The notes: generated by a model from the sequence alone, not told the origin. DNA of 12,318 bases from Spartobacteria bacterium (GCA_025350985.1 JANXWU010000002.1:1-12318), one strand, 5' to 3'; shown: positions 1-6,532, numbered from the stretch's first letter. Program-made: numbers and translations.

Positions 1-936
1 ACCGTCGCTGCGCGCCTGGCGCTGCGGGAGGAAGCCGCCTCGGGCACCGTGCCCGAAGCCACCCTCGCCCGCGCGTTGCGCTGGTTTCCGCTGGACCCGG
101 ATCTTCACTATTTCCGTGGTGCGGCGGCGCTCGGACGGCGCGGCGGAATGGCGGTGGCATGGCGCGATTTTCTCATCGCCTCGCGACTCCGTCCGGCCTC
201 GTGGAATCTGCCCGTCGGAGCGGCTTCGATGTCGCAGGCGGTCTCGCCGGGAATGGCGCTGCATTTCTGGGCCGTCGCCGTGGAACACGCCGGAGCCCGC
301 GCCGAAGAAGTGCTGGCGATGGCCTGCCGCAGCACTCTTGGCGGCACGGATGCGGAGTTGTTCTGGAGCGGGTTCGTCGAGACACACCCGCGGCTGCTGC
401 TGGGGTTTGCGCTTTGTGTCGAGGAGGAAAAAACCGCGCGCGAACTTTTCGAGCGCTGGTGGAAAACGCGGGCGCTCACCACCGCGCCTGACCGGCCGGA
501 AATCGAAAACTTTTACCGCTGCCTCGCCCGCTTCGGAACCCGCGCGCAATTGTACGAATGGATGCGCCGCCGCCGCGATTTGGAGCCGGCAGACTTTCGC
601 CGCTGGGCGGTGATGCTGCATGACTGGCAGGACGACGCCGCCGCGTGGAAGCTGCTCTCGGAGCGGATCGAGGACCCGCCGTTTCCCGTGTCGAAAAAAG
701 AGAAGCCCGAAATCGTCGAGGCCCACTACAAAGCGGATGTGAACGACGCGGTGAACGCGCAGCAACTGGCGGAACTGCGCGCGCGAACCGGCGACAAAGA
801 CGGCGCGCAGCAGATCATTTTCAAAATCGCCGCAAGCCCGGATGCGCCGCCGTGGTTTTTGGAAAAGGCGGCACACGCGCATGCTGCCCAGGGAGATTTT
901 TCCGCCGCCGTCACTACGCTGCTGCGGGAGAAGTAG
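1..936 (+). CDS. Helical-repeat (TPR-like) protein, C-terminal part (5' end outside window)
   Basis: The reading frame is open from the first base to the TAG at 934-936, giving 311 residues without a natural start. The GTG at 49 is only an internal valine unless proven otherwise, because good coding sequence precedes it. The protein is rich in Ala, Arg, Trp and Glu and falls into amphipathic helix pairs. One TPR-like unit contains FPLDPDLHYFRGAAALGRRG followed by a helix ending in RLRPASW, and another near the C-terminus has AHAHAAQGDFSAAVTTLL. This looks like a superhelical protein-interaction region. Such repeats often form the tail of larger membrane proteins, including O-antigen-ligase-like proteins of surface polysaccharide loci, but no membrane segment is visible here, so that link is speculation. 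The repeat type is a moderate call and the function is unknown. Confidence 0.7.
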   Translation, partial: TVAARLALREEAASGTVPEATLARALRWFPLDPDLHYFRGAAALGRRGGMAVAWRDFLIASRLRPASWNLPVGAASMSQAVSPGMALHFWAVAVEHAGARAEEVLAMACRSTLGGTDAELFWSGFVETHPRLLLGFALCVEEEKTARELFERWWKTRALTTAPDRPEIENFYRCLARFGTRAQLYEWMRRRRDLEPADFRRWAVMLHDWQDDAAAWKLLSERIEDPPFPVSKKEKPEIVEAHYKADVNDAVNAQQLAELRARTGDKDGAQQIIFKIAASPDAPPWFLEKAAHAHAAQGDFSAAVTTLLREK

Positions 937-973
937 AGGCAGGCGCGGCAATGGCTCAGTGTGAACAAGCGCG

Positions 974-1112
974 TGTCATTCTGAGCGCAGTGGAGTTCGC
1001 CAGAGCGAACGGAACGGAGTCGAAGAATCTCTTGCACTCCCCGTGCAGTGGCACACCGCAAAAACGGCTCAAGAGATTCTTCGGCTCCGCCAAGCCTTCG
1101 CTCAGAATGACA
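974..1112. repeat. Imperfect inverted repeat, REP/MITE-like, in the TPR-fur intergenic region
   Basis: TGTCATTCTGAGCG at 974-987 is the exact reverse complement of 1099-1112. The inner segments 1016-1033 and 1071-1088 pair at 17 of 18 positions around GAAGAATCTCTT / AAGAGATTCTTC. The left arm (about 60 bases) is longer than the right (about 42) by an 18-base stretch near 988-1010. The loop (1034-1070) holds a small GCAC/GTGC hairpin. The TGTCATTCTGAGCG...GAAGAATCTC motif resembles dispersed palindromic repeats I recall from several bacterial phyla. No reading frame or transposase is inside. With the flanks, it accounts for most of the non-coding region 937-1156. There is no T-tract after either arm, so it does not look like a standard terminator. 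Confidence 0.8.
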
Positions 1113-1156
1113 GGTCGCGTTTTTTCTAACTGAACCATTACCGAAGGCGCGGGCGG

Positions 1157-1184
1157 TTGACTCGCTGCGGGTCGATTTTATACT
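1157..1184 (+). promoter_or_regulatory. Sigma70-type promoter of the fur-family gene
   Basis: TTGACT (1157-1162) and TATACT (1179-1184) each match the sigma70 consensus at 5 of 6 positions and are separated by 16 bases. Transcription would begin near 1191, two bases before the ATG at 1193, so the mRNA should be leaderless or nearly so. The TTG that could serve as an upstream in-frame start is the first half of the -35 box, which argues against translation from there. Confidence 0.65.
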
Positions 1185-1192
1185 CGAACCGC

Positions 1193-1660
1193 ATGGACGC
1201 TGCGCTGCGCCAACGGATTTACGAATTCATCGAGCAAAAGGGACTGCGAAAAACTGCGCAGCGTGACGCAATTATCGCGGCGGCGTTTGGGACGCACGAG
1301 CATTTCACCGCCGAAGCGCTGCTCGAAATGTCGAAAAAAATTGAACCCTCGGTATCGCGCGCGACGGTTTATCGCACGCTGCCGCTGCTCGTCGAATGCG
1401 GGGTGCTCAAGGAACTCGATCTCGGCCGCGAACAAAAAGTGTACGATCCAAATTTCGTGGATCATCCGCACCACAACCACCTCATCTGCGTGGACTGTGA
1501 CAAGATCGTCGAGTTCGAGGATCAAAACATCGAACTGCTCGAGGAATGCATTTCCCGGCGGCTCGGCTTTTCGCCGTCGTCGAAGATGGTTCGCATCGAG
1601 GCGAAGTGCGATGAGCTGAAGCGGCTGGGCGAGTGCAAAAATCGCGGGAAGGGAAAATGA
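1193..1660 (+). CDS. Fur-family metal-responsive transcriptional regulator
   Basis: A 155-residue DNA-binding repressor of the Fur/PerR/Zur family, cytosolic and normally dimeric, controlling metal or peroxide-stress genes. Residues about 10-75 form the winged helix, with the family hallmarks HFTAEALL (37-44) and SRATVYRTL (55-63). The dimerisation and metal domain contains HPHHNHLICVDC (91-102), giving His ligands and the first structural-zinc CxxC (C99, C102). The second CxxC is altered: C139 sits where its first Cys is expected, but residue 142 is Leu, and the next Cys is C148. The start at 1193 is chosen because the in-frame TTG at 1157 is the promoter -35 box. No Shine-Dalgarno precedes it. 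Family certainty is high; the sequence alone does not say whether it senses iron, zinc, manganese or peroxide. Confidence 0.93.
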   Translation: MDAALRQRIYEFIEQKGLRKTAQRDAIIAAAFGTHEHFTAEALLEMSKKIEPSVSRATVYRTLPLLVECGVLKELDLGREQKVYDPNFVDHPHHNHLICVDCDKIVEFEDQNIELLEECISRRLGFSPSSKMVRIEAKCDELKRLGECKNRGKGK

Positions 1661-1674
1661 TCCGGCGACGAATG

Positions 1675-1747
1675 GACTGGTTGATTTAGCGATTTCAAAC
1701 GCGGCGATTTCCGGCGATAAATCGGCAAGCAGTTGCAGAAACCAGTC
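1675..1747. repeat. Nested inverted repeats between fur-family gene and argH
   Basis: GACTGGTT (1675-1682) pairs with AACCAGTC (1740-1747). Inside lies a second hairpin, CGATTT (1705-1710) with AAATCG (1719-1724) around an 8-base loop. GATTT also recurs at 1683 and 1691. The outer stem is followed by seven A residues, not T, so it is not a standard terminator for the upstream gene. It could be an mRNA structure in the argH leader, an operator, or chance. Confidence 0.35.
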
Positions 1748-1760
1748 AAAAAAAGTCCTC

Positions 1761-3128
1761 ATGTGGAAAGGCCGCTTTCAGTCCGACACCGCCGAACTTC
1801 TCAAAAAATACAGCGAGTCGATTTCGTTCGACTGGCGGCTGTACCGGCATGACATCGCGGGTTCGATTGCGCATTCCAAAGCGCTGGCTGAGGCGGGATT
1901 GCTCACCGCCGACGAACAACAAAAAATCGAAAGCGGCCTGACGGAAATCGGCGGCGAAATCGCGCGCGGCGAGTTTTCGTTCAACCGCGATCTTGAAGAC
2001 ATCCACATGAACATCGAGTCGGCGCTGACGGAGCGCATCGGCGCGGCGGGCGCGAAACTCCACACGGCCCGCAGCCGCAACGATCAGGTCGCGCTCGACC
2101 TGCGGCTTTATCTCCGGGAGGAGACCGACGCGATGACCAATCTCGTGCGTGATTTGCAACGCGCCCTCGTCGCGCTGGGAGAAAAATTCGCACACGTCAT
2201 CATCCCCGGTTACACGCATCTTCAGCGGGCGCAGCCGGTGTTTTTTGCGCATCACTTGCTCGCGTATGTCGAGATGTTGCAACGGGACGCGGAGCGTTTG
2301 GCCGACGCGCGGAAGCGGATCGACGTGATGCCGCTGGGCTCGGGTGCCATCGCGGGCTCGACGATCAATTTGAACCGCGAATTGGTGGCGAACCTCCTCG
2401 ATTTCCCGGCGCTCACGCAGAATAGCATGGACGCGGTGAGCGACCGCGATTTTGCCTGCGAACTACTCGCAGCCATCGCCATCATGGGGATGCATTTGTC
2501 GCGCCTGAGCGAAGACGTGATTTTGTGGGCGTCGAGCGAGTTCAAGTTCATCACGATCGGCGACGCGTTCACGACTGGCTCTTCACTGATGCCGCAGAAA
2601 AAAAATCCCGACGTGGCCGAGCTCACGCGCGGGAAAACGGGCCGGCTCTACGGCAATTTGCTCTCGCTACTCACGACGATGAAGGGGCTGCCCATGACCT
2701 ACAACCGTGACTTGCAAGAAGACAAGGAACCGGTGTTCGACTCGGTGGACACGATTAAAGCCGCGCTGGAAGTAGTGGCGGCGATGTTTGGCGAAATCGA
2801 AGTGAACGTCCCGCGTGCCGCCGACGCCGTGAGCGACTCAATGCTGCTTGCCACGGATCTCGCCGATTATCTCGTCAAGCGCGACGTACCGTTTCGCCAC
2901 GCGCACGAAATCATCGGAAAACTCGTCGCGCATTGCGTGGAAGCCGGGATAAGTTTTCCAGAACTGAACCTCGCGAATTTCCAAATTTTTTCCCCACAGT
3001 TCGGCTCGGATGTTTTTGATTTGTTCGACGTGCGAAAAGCGATGAACGCGCGCCAAGCCATCGGCGCGCCGTCGGAAAAAAACGTGGCTGCGCAACTGCA
3101 ACGCTGGCGGGAGATACTGAGCCGGTAG
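1761..3128 (+). CDS. argH: Argininosuccinate lyase
   Basis: Cleaves argininosuccinate to arginine and fumarate, the last step of arginine biosynthesis; a cytosolic homotetramer. The 455 residues match the family's usual length of about 460. The N-terminus has the typical WKGRF, and the conserved blocks follow in order: HTARSRNDQ (101-109), PGYTHLQRAQP (149-159) with the active-site T152-H153, and the superfamily signature GSSLMPQKKNPD (273-284), which holds the catalytic serine on the flexible loop. The GLPMTYNRDLQEDKEP segment further on is also typical. The ATG at 1761 lies directly before WKGRF, as in homologues; no Shine-Dalgarno is seen upstream. No other arginine genes are in the window, so the gene stands apart from its pathway here. 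The call is very secure. Confidence 0.98.
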   Translation: MWKGRFQSDTAELLKKYSESISFDWRLYRHDIAGSIAHSKALAEAGLLTADEQQKIESGLTEIGGEIARGEFSFNRDLEDIHMNIESALTERIGAAGAKLHTARSRNDQVALDLRLYLREETDAMTNLVRDLQRALVALGEKFAHVIIPGYTHLQRAQPVFFAHHLLAYVEMLQRDAERLADARKRIDVMPLGSGAIAGSTINLNRELVANLLDFPALTQNSMDAVSDRDFACELLAAIAIMGMHLSRLSEDVILWASSEFKFITIGDAFTTGSSLMPQKKNPDVAELTRGKTGRLYGNLLSLLTTMKGLPMTYNRDLQEDKEPVFDSVDTIKAALEVVAAMFGEIEVNVPRAADAVSDSMLLATDLADYLVKRDVPFRHAHEIIGKLVAHCVEAGISFPELNLANFQIFSPQFGSDVFDLFDVRKAMNARQAIGAPSEKNVAAQLQRWREILSR

Positions 3129-3228
3129 TTAGACCATTATGGCACTCAACGACCTGTCCTCTTTGCGGCGAAAAGCTCAATAGGCCATTTCTATCGACTT
3201 CTGGTTGCTCCCGGCTGAGCTTAAAGCC

Positions 3229-3450
3229 ATGATCGCCGAGAAAATTCCCGAATTGAAGAGCCTCTCACCCGAAGAAAAGCTCATTCTGGTCGGGGAGCTT
3301 TGGGACGATCTGGCAGCGCATCCAGAGATATTTCCGCCGCGCGAAGATCACATCAGGCTGCTACGGGAGCGTCTGGAGCATTACCGCAAGCATCCCGAAG
3401 ACACGGTGGCTTGGGAGGATGTGAAGGCGCGGATTCTAGCTTCACGATGA
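3229..3450 (+). CDS. Addiction-module antitoxin (PF09720-type)
   Basis: A 73-residue acidic and helical protein resembling the putative addiction module component family (PF09720/TIGR02574). It shows the characteristic LSPEEKLILVGELWDDL helix (12-28), then a second helix rich in Arg and Glu (RLLRERLEHYRKHPED) and the C-terminal AWEDVKARIL (61-70). Such proteins bind and neutralise the RelE/ParE toxin encoded downstream and usually repress the operon. The stop overlaps the toxin start as ATGA (3447-3450), so the two are probably translationally coupled. The ATG at 3229 fits family length; an in-frame TTG at 3205 would add eight residues and cannot be excluded. An in-frame TAG at 3181 limits any further extension. 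Confidence 0.88.
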   Translation: MIAEKIPELKSLSPEEKLILVGELWDDLAAHPEIFPPREDHIRLLRERLEHYRKHPEDTVAWEDVKARILASR

Positions 3451-3749
3451 GTCGTCCGGTCGAGTTCCTGTTCGGAGCGGACACGGACCTACAGGAGATT
3501 TTTAATCGCTTTGAAGATTATCGAGAGGGATTCGGCGCGGAATTCATGGCTGTGGTGGACGCCTATCTCGCCCGGCTCTCTGTTTATCCCGAGAGCGCAC
3601 CGATTTATGTGGATGCCGTTCGGCGGCAGATCATTCAAAGATTTCCCTACGGCATCTTTTATGAAGTCCATCCCACACGAATCATGATTACAGCGATTGT
3701 TGATTTACGACAGGATGAGGAGCGGATTCTTAAACGATTGCGTGGCTAA
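3447..3749 (+). CDS. RelE/ParE-superfamily toxin
   Basis: A 100-residue protein with the RelE/ParE fold pattern: an N-terminal strand (VEFLFGADTDLQEI), two helices with FGAEFMAVVDAYLARL (29-44) and the short YPESAP, then a core VRRQIIQRFPYGIFYEV (58-74) and the last strand RIMITAIVDLRQDEERIL. ParE members poison DNA gyrase and RelE members cleave mRNA on the ribosome; this sequence does not decide between them. The usual AI-x-H-x-R element near the C-terminus appears as AIVDLRQ, with Asp86 in place of His. The start is the ATG overlapping the antitoxin stop; upstream extension in this frame would overlap the antitoxin gene. Together they form a compact type II toxin-antitoxin cassette, often mobile, between argH and the Nudix gene. 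Confidence 0.87.
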   Translation: MSRPVEFLFGADTDLQEIFNRFEDYREGFGAEFMAVVDAYLARLSVYPESAPIYVDAVRRQIIQRFPYGIFYEVHPTRIMITAIVDLRQDEERILKRLRG

Positions 3750-3755
3750 ACTAAA

Positions 3756-3784
3756 TTGTCAGTTTTCGTTTTGCTCAGAAAATT
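3756..3784 (+). promoter_or_regulatory. Weak candidate promoter of the Nudix gene
   Basis: TTGTCA (3756-3761) matches the -35 consensus at 5 of 6 positions. After a 17-base spacer comes AAAATT (3779-3784), a poor -10 match. The geometry would start RNA at about 3791, next to the ATG at 3792, which mirrors the arrangement at the fur-family gene. Because the -10 is weak, this is only a suggestion. Confidence 0.3.
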
Positions 3785-3791
3785 TGGGAAC

Positions 3792-4388
3792 ATGAACTTC
3801 CACGATTTCATCCGCGACGGGGATGGCTGGCAGACGCTTTCCGCCGAGCGGCAATTCTCCAATCCGCACGTCGAAGTCTATGCAGCGCGCGTGAAAACGC
3901 CGACGCGACCTGACGGCTGTGCGTGGACGGTGGTGCATCGCAAGGCCGCGGTGGTCATCGTGCCGATGACGGCCAGTGGCGAACTCGTGCTGGTGCGGCA
4001 GGAGCGGGTACCGATTCATGCGACGATTTGGGAGTTTCCAGCCGGCCAAATCGACGAAGCTGCCGGACACGACTCGCAAGTAATGCGCGACACAGGATTG
4101 CGCGAACTGCGCGAGGAAGCCGGCTACGAACTCGCGCCGGGCGGTGAGTGGATCGCGCTGGGCCATTTTTTTCCGTCCGCAGGTTTCACCGACGAACACA
4201 GTCATCTTTTCCTCGCCCGTCCCGTCACGCCAAGCCCGCGCGGGCACGAACACGACGAGCACGAGGCGATTGTCGCGGCGCGCACTTTTTCCATCGGGGA
4301 GGTCCGCGCGATGATCGCGAGTGGCGAAATCTGTGACGCCAACACGCTGGCCGCGTGGGCGCGGATGGCTGCGACGGGGATTGTTTGA
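3792..4388 (+). CDS. Nudix hydrolase, ADP-ribose pyrophosphatase type
   Basis: Probably hydrolyses ADP-ribose or a related nucleoside diphosphate sugar to AMP and a sugar phosphate in the cytosol. The 198 residues follow the ADP-ribose pyrophosphatase layout: an N-terminal strand domain (VEVYAARVKTP, WTVVHRKAAVVIVPM), the EFPAGQID segment (81-88), the catalytic helix RELREEAGY (104-112) with metal-binding E108 and E109, and the downstream FFPSAGFTDEHSHLFLA (126-142) resembling the substrate loop of that subfamily. The Nudix box is stretched: G85 to R104 has 18 intervening residues instead of 13, because five extra residues (within AAGHDSQVMRD) lie in the loop before the helix. The ATG at 3792 is preferred over the in-frame TTG at 3756, which looks like a -35 box. 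The exact substrate is uncertain. Confidence 0.9.
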   Translation: MNFHDFIRDGDGWQTLSAERQFSNPHVEVYAARVKTPTRPDGCAWTVVHRKAAVVIVPMTASGELVLVRQERVPIHATIWEFPAGQIDEAAGHDSQVMRDTGLRELREEAGYELAPGGEWIALGHFFPSAGFTDEHSHLFLARPVTPSPRGHEHDEHEAIVAARTFSIGEVRAMIASGEICDANTLAAWARMAATGIV

Positions 4389-4389
4389 A

Positions 4390-4417
4390 TTGCCACTTTC
4401 GCGCGGCGCGCTAGATT
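4390..4417 (+). promoter_or_regulatory. Candidate promoter of tatC
   Basis: TTGCCA (4390-4395), a 16-base GC-rich spacer, and TAGATT (4412-4417) lie in the short gap after the Nudix stop. RNA would start near 4424, leaving a leader of about 14 bases before the ATG at 4438. The C-TAG-W-TT core and spacing resemble the candidate promoter of the SGNH gene on the other strand (6548-6577). Confidence 0.45.
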
Positions 4418-4437
4418 GCGCCTCCCGATTTTCCGCC

Positions 4438-5265
4438 ATGCGTCTCGATCCACTCCCCGCCCTCAAAGGGATTTTCAAGCTCCGCGAAAACAACGACCCC
4501 GAGGCGGTAAAACCTTTCCTCGATCATCTCGAAGACCTGCGGTGGATGGTGCTGAAAGTGGCGGTGACGTTGATCGTGGGGATGATGGCGAGCTTCGGTT
4601 TTCGCGGACGGCTTCTGGAAATTCTCGAGCAGCCGCTGCTGCAATTCAGCAGTGAACAGCGCGACTTGCTGCTGCAAACCATCGGGCCCACCGACGGATT
4701 CACGATCGCCCTGCAATTTGCGTTTTACTCCGGCATCGCGCTCACGCTGCCCGTACTGCTTTTTTTCATCGCGCAATTCGTCCTGCCCGCCCTGACCCGT
4801 CGCGAGAAAAAATATCTGCTCCCGGCCATCGGCGTCGGCTTCATCCTGTTTCTGGCGGGGATGTTGTTTTGCTTCAAGCTCGTGCTGCCGCGCGCGGTTG
4901 GGTTTTTCTTCAATTTCAACCAGGACATGGGATTCAGAAACATCTGGAGAGCGACGGATTATTTCTCGTTCGTGACGCGGATGGAGCTCGCGTTTGGGGT
5001 GGCGGCGGAGCTGCCTGCCGTCGTGCTCTTGCTCGTGTATCTGGGTTTCCTCCGTTACGAATTTCTGCGGCGGACGCGGGCGTATGCGATCGTGCTGGTG
5101 CTGGTGCTGGCGATGATTATCGCGCCGACTCCCGACGTGATTACGTTCCTCTCGCTGGGTGTGCCGATGTGCCTTCTGTACGAGGCGTGCATCTGGATCG
5201 CGTGGCTGATCGAGTGGAAAAAGCGCGCGCGCGAGCAGCGATCGGACGACATCTCTGGACTCTAG
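4438..5265 (+). CDS. tatC: Twin-arginine translocase subunit TatC
   Basis: The polytopic inner-membrane core of the Tat system, which recognises twin-arginine signal peptides and exports folded proteins. The 275 residues show the conserved N-terminal FLDHLEDLRW (27-36), which contributes to signal-peptide binding. Six hydrophobic segments lie roughly at 38-54, 90-118, 130-150, 182-203, 216-230 and 236-257. Conserved features include P105, the E123 after the second membrane segment (LTRREKKYL), MELAFG followed by AELP (190-193, in place of the more common FELP) and the late APTPDVITFLSLGVPMCLLYE (229-249). An extra 25 or so N-terminal residues precede the family core. The ATG at 4438 was chosen because it leaves the promoter-like gap after the Nudix gene free. 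No tatA or tatB is present in the window, so the other subunits must be encoded elsewhere. Confidence 0.95.
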   Translation: MRLDPLPALKGIFKLRENNDPEAVKPFLDHLEDLRWMVLKVAVTLIVGMMASFGFRGRLLEILEQPLLQFSSEQRDLLLQTIGPTDGFTIALQFAFYSGIALTLPVLLFFIAQFVLPALTRREKKYLLPAIGVGFILFLAGMLFCFKLVLPRAVGFFFNFNQDMGFRNIWRATDYFSFVTRMELAFGVAAELPAVVLLLVYLGFLRYEFLRRTRAYAIVLVLVLAMIIAPTPDVITFLSLGVPMCLLYEACIWIAWLIEWKKRAREQRSDDISGL

Positions 5266-5269
5266 CGCC

Positions 5270-5298
5270 GGTGCCGCAAAAGATGGGCACCAGCTTTT
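5270..5298 (+). terminator. Possible intrinsic terminator of tatC
   Basis: GGTGCC (5270-5275) pairs with GGCACC (5286-5291) around a 10-base loop, followed shortly by CTTTTTC with five T residues (5294-5298). It lies five bases after the tatC stop and before the end of the convergent SGNH gene. The stem is short and the loop large, so strength is doubtful. No T-run follows it on the minus strand. Confidence 0.4.
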
Positions 5299-5317
5299 TC
5301 TCGAGAGCGTCACGCCA

Positions 5318-6532
5318 TCAAGGCGCCGGTTTGAGACTTTCCGGCGGCTTTGGATTCAAACCCGGATGATGCTGGAGCAAATAATCCGCGACGGATTTGC
5401 CGATGATTTCGTAGCCTTCCTGCGTGTTGTGGCCCTCTTGAAAAATCCGCGCCAAGCCGCGCTGGCGGGCCGCTTCGGCGAGGGCGGTGTGAGGCTGGAT
5501 GAGCGGCACCGTCTTTTCCACGGCTGACAGTAACTCTGCGAAGGGAAAGGATTCGACGAGTTGGAACGCCTCCAAGTCGCGTTCGACCGGAAGATGCACG
5601 ACGTAAAACGCCGAGCCGGCTTTTTGCACGTCCTCCTGAAAGTGCCGGACGATCCGCAGCGACACCTGCGCCGGTTCCTCATTCATTTGGTAAAGCGCCG
5701 CGGCGGCTTTTCGCGTGCGGACGGCGCGCAGTTTCGACTCCGCATACGCGAGCAGCCGGCTGCGCCGCCACCACCGCATCCGATAATCTCCCGCCCGGTA
5801 GAAATATTCCTGCCGCAAAAACGGCCACCGGTCGAGGTGGCTCAAGAGATGGGGAATTTCTTCCGGTTTTGGAGTCGGCAGATTGATGAGCGCGAGGTCG
5901 TCGTGAGTTTTTGCGAAGCGCGGCTTGAGAAAAGGAATGCCGGAACTGGAGTCCTGCAACAGCCGGATCATGTTCACATTTTCTCCGGCGTTCGGCGCCA
6001 CGAAGCCGAAGAGGACGATGTCTGCGTGATATTTTGCGGCCTGAAGTTTCCAGCGCAGATAGGCTTGATCCATGCCGTAGGCGCTGACACCGAAGTTCAA
6101 AACTTCCACATCCACTCCCGCGCCGCGCAGGGCTTTTTCCATTTCGCGCCACCACCCGAGTTCGAAAGAATTTTGCGTGAATGAGCCGCCAAACAGCGCG
6201 ATGCGCAACCGACCCTCAGGCCGCGTTTCCTCCAATTTGGCGGAGCTGGAAAAAAAGCCAGCGTCGTTCGTGCCGCGGAAATTGGGGCGCGGCACCCAGC
6301 CAAGCTCGGAGTTGTAAATGATCGCAGTTGCCTCCGCGGCTTGGGACGCGCGGAGAAGATGTTCCGCCGCCCTCACTGGCGGCTGGTAGGGCCGCACGCG
6401 GGTTTGGCGGAAGAAAAAATTCCCGTCCGCATCCGAACGACCGCCCAGCCGAACCGCGCACTCTGCGAGCGCGAGCGCGAGGAGGCACGAGCAGAGGGCA
6501 AGGGCGAATTTCGCGGACAGCGGGGCCTTCAT
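5318..6532 (-). CDS. Membrane-anchored SGNH/GDSL-hydrolase-like protein
   Basis: A 404-residue protein with one N-terminal hydrophobic helix (about 8-28, ending AECAVRLGGR), suggesting a signal anchor with the rest in the periplasm. The catalytic-domain order fits SGNH hydrolases: block I RIALFGGSFTQ (110-120, candidate nucleophile S117, with GGS rather than GDS), block II LNFGVSAYG (145-153), block III-like FVAPNAGEN (177-185) and a C-terminal block V-like EGHNTQEGY (366-374) with candidate catalytic H368. The usual Asp three residues before the His is Gln365, though E366 is close. These enzymes commonly remove or transfer acyl groups on sugars. Its position, divergent from deacetylase-like and glycosyltransferase genes, suggests polysaccharide acetylation or deacetylation. 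The Glu before C25 argues against a lipoprotein signal. Fold call is good; substrate is inference. Confidence 0.8.
   Translation of the reverse strand: MKAPLSAKFALALCSCLLALALAECAVRLGGRSDADGNFFFRQTRVRPYQPPVRAAEHLLRASQAAEATAIIYNSELGWVPRPNFRGTNDAGFFSSSAKLEETRPEGRLRIALFGGSFTQNSFELGWWREMEKALRGAGVDVEVLNFGVSAYGMDQAYLRWKLQAAKYHADIVLFGFVAPNAGENVNMIRLLQDSSSGIPFLKPRFAKTHDDLALINLPTPKPEEIPHLLSHLDRWPFLRQEYFYRAGDYRMRWWRRSRLLAYAESKLRAVRTRKAAAALYQMNEEPAQVSLRIVRHFQEDVQKAGSAFYVVHLPVERDLEAFQLVESFPFAELLSAVEKTVPLIQPHTALAEAARQRGLARIFQEGHNTQEGYEIIGKSVADYLLQHHPGLNPKPPESLKPAP

Noticed and set aside
974..1112. The inverted repeat as an intrinsic terminator of the upstream TPR gene
   Set aside because: Neither arm is followed directly by a U-tract and the paired region is far longer and more interrupted than typical terminators; the TTTTTT at 1121-1126 lies after an unpaired GC-rich spacer.
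3139..3183. 14-codon ATG frame (MALNDLSSLRRKAQ) in the same frame as the antitoxin, ending in TAG
   Set aside because: It is too short to support as a gene, has no ribosome binding site, and the sequence does not resemble an antitoxin N-terminus.
4411..5313. 300-codon minus-strand frame opposite tatC
   Set aside because: It is extremely rich in His, Arg, Glu and Gln, the complement of hydrophobic TatC codons, and has no domain signature.
5318..6532. Lipoprotein signal in the SGNH-like protein (LAEC around residue 25)
   Set aside because: Glu precedes the Cys where lipoboxes need Gly, Ala or Ser; the helix better fits a membrane anchor.
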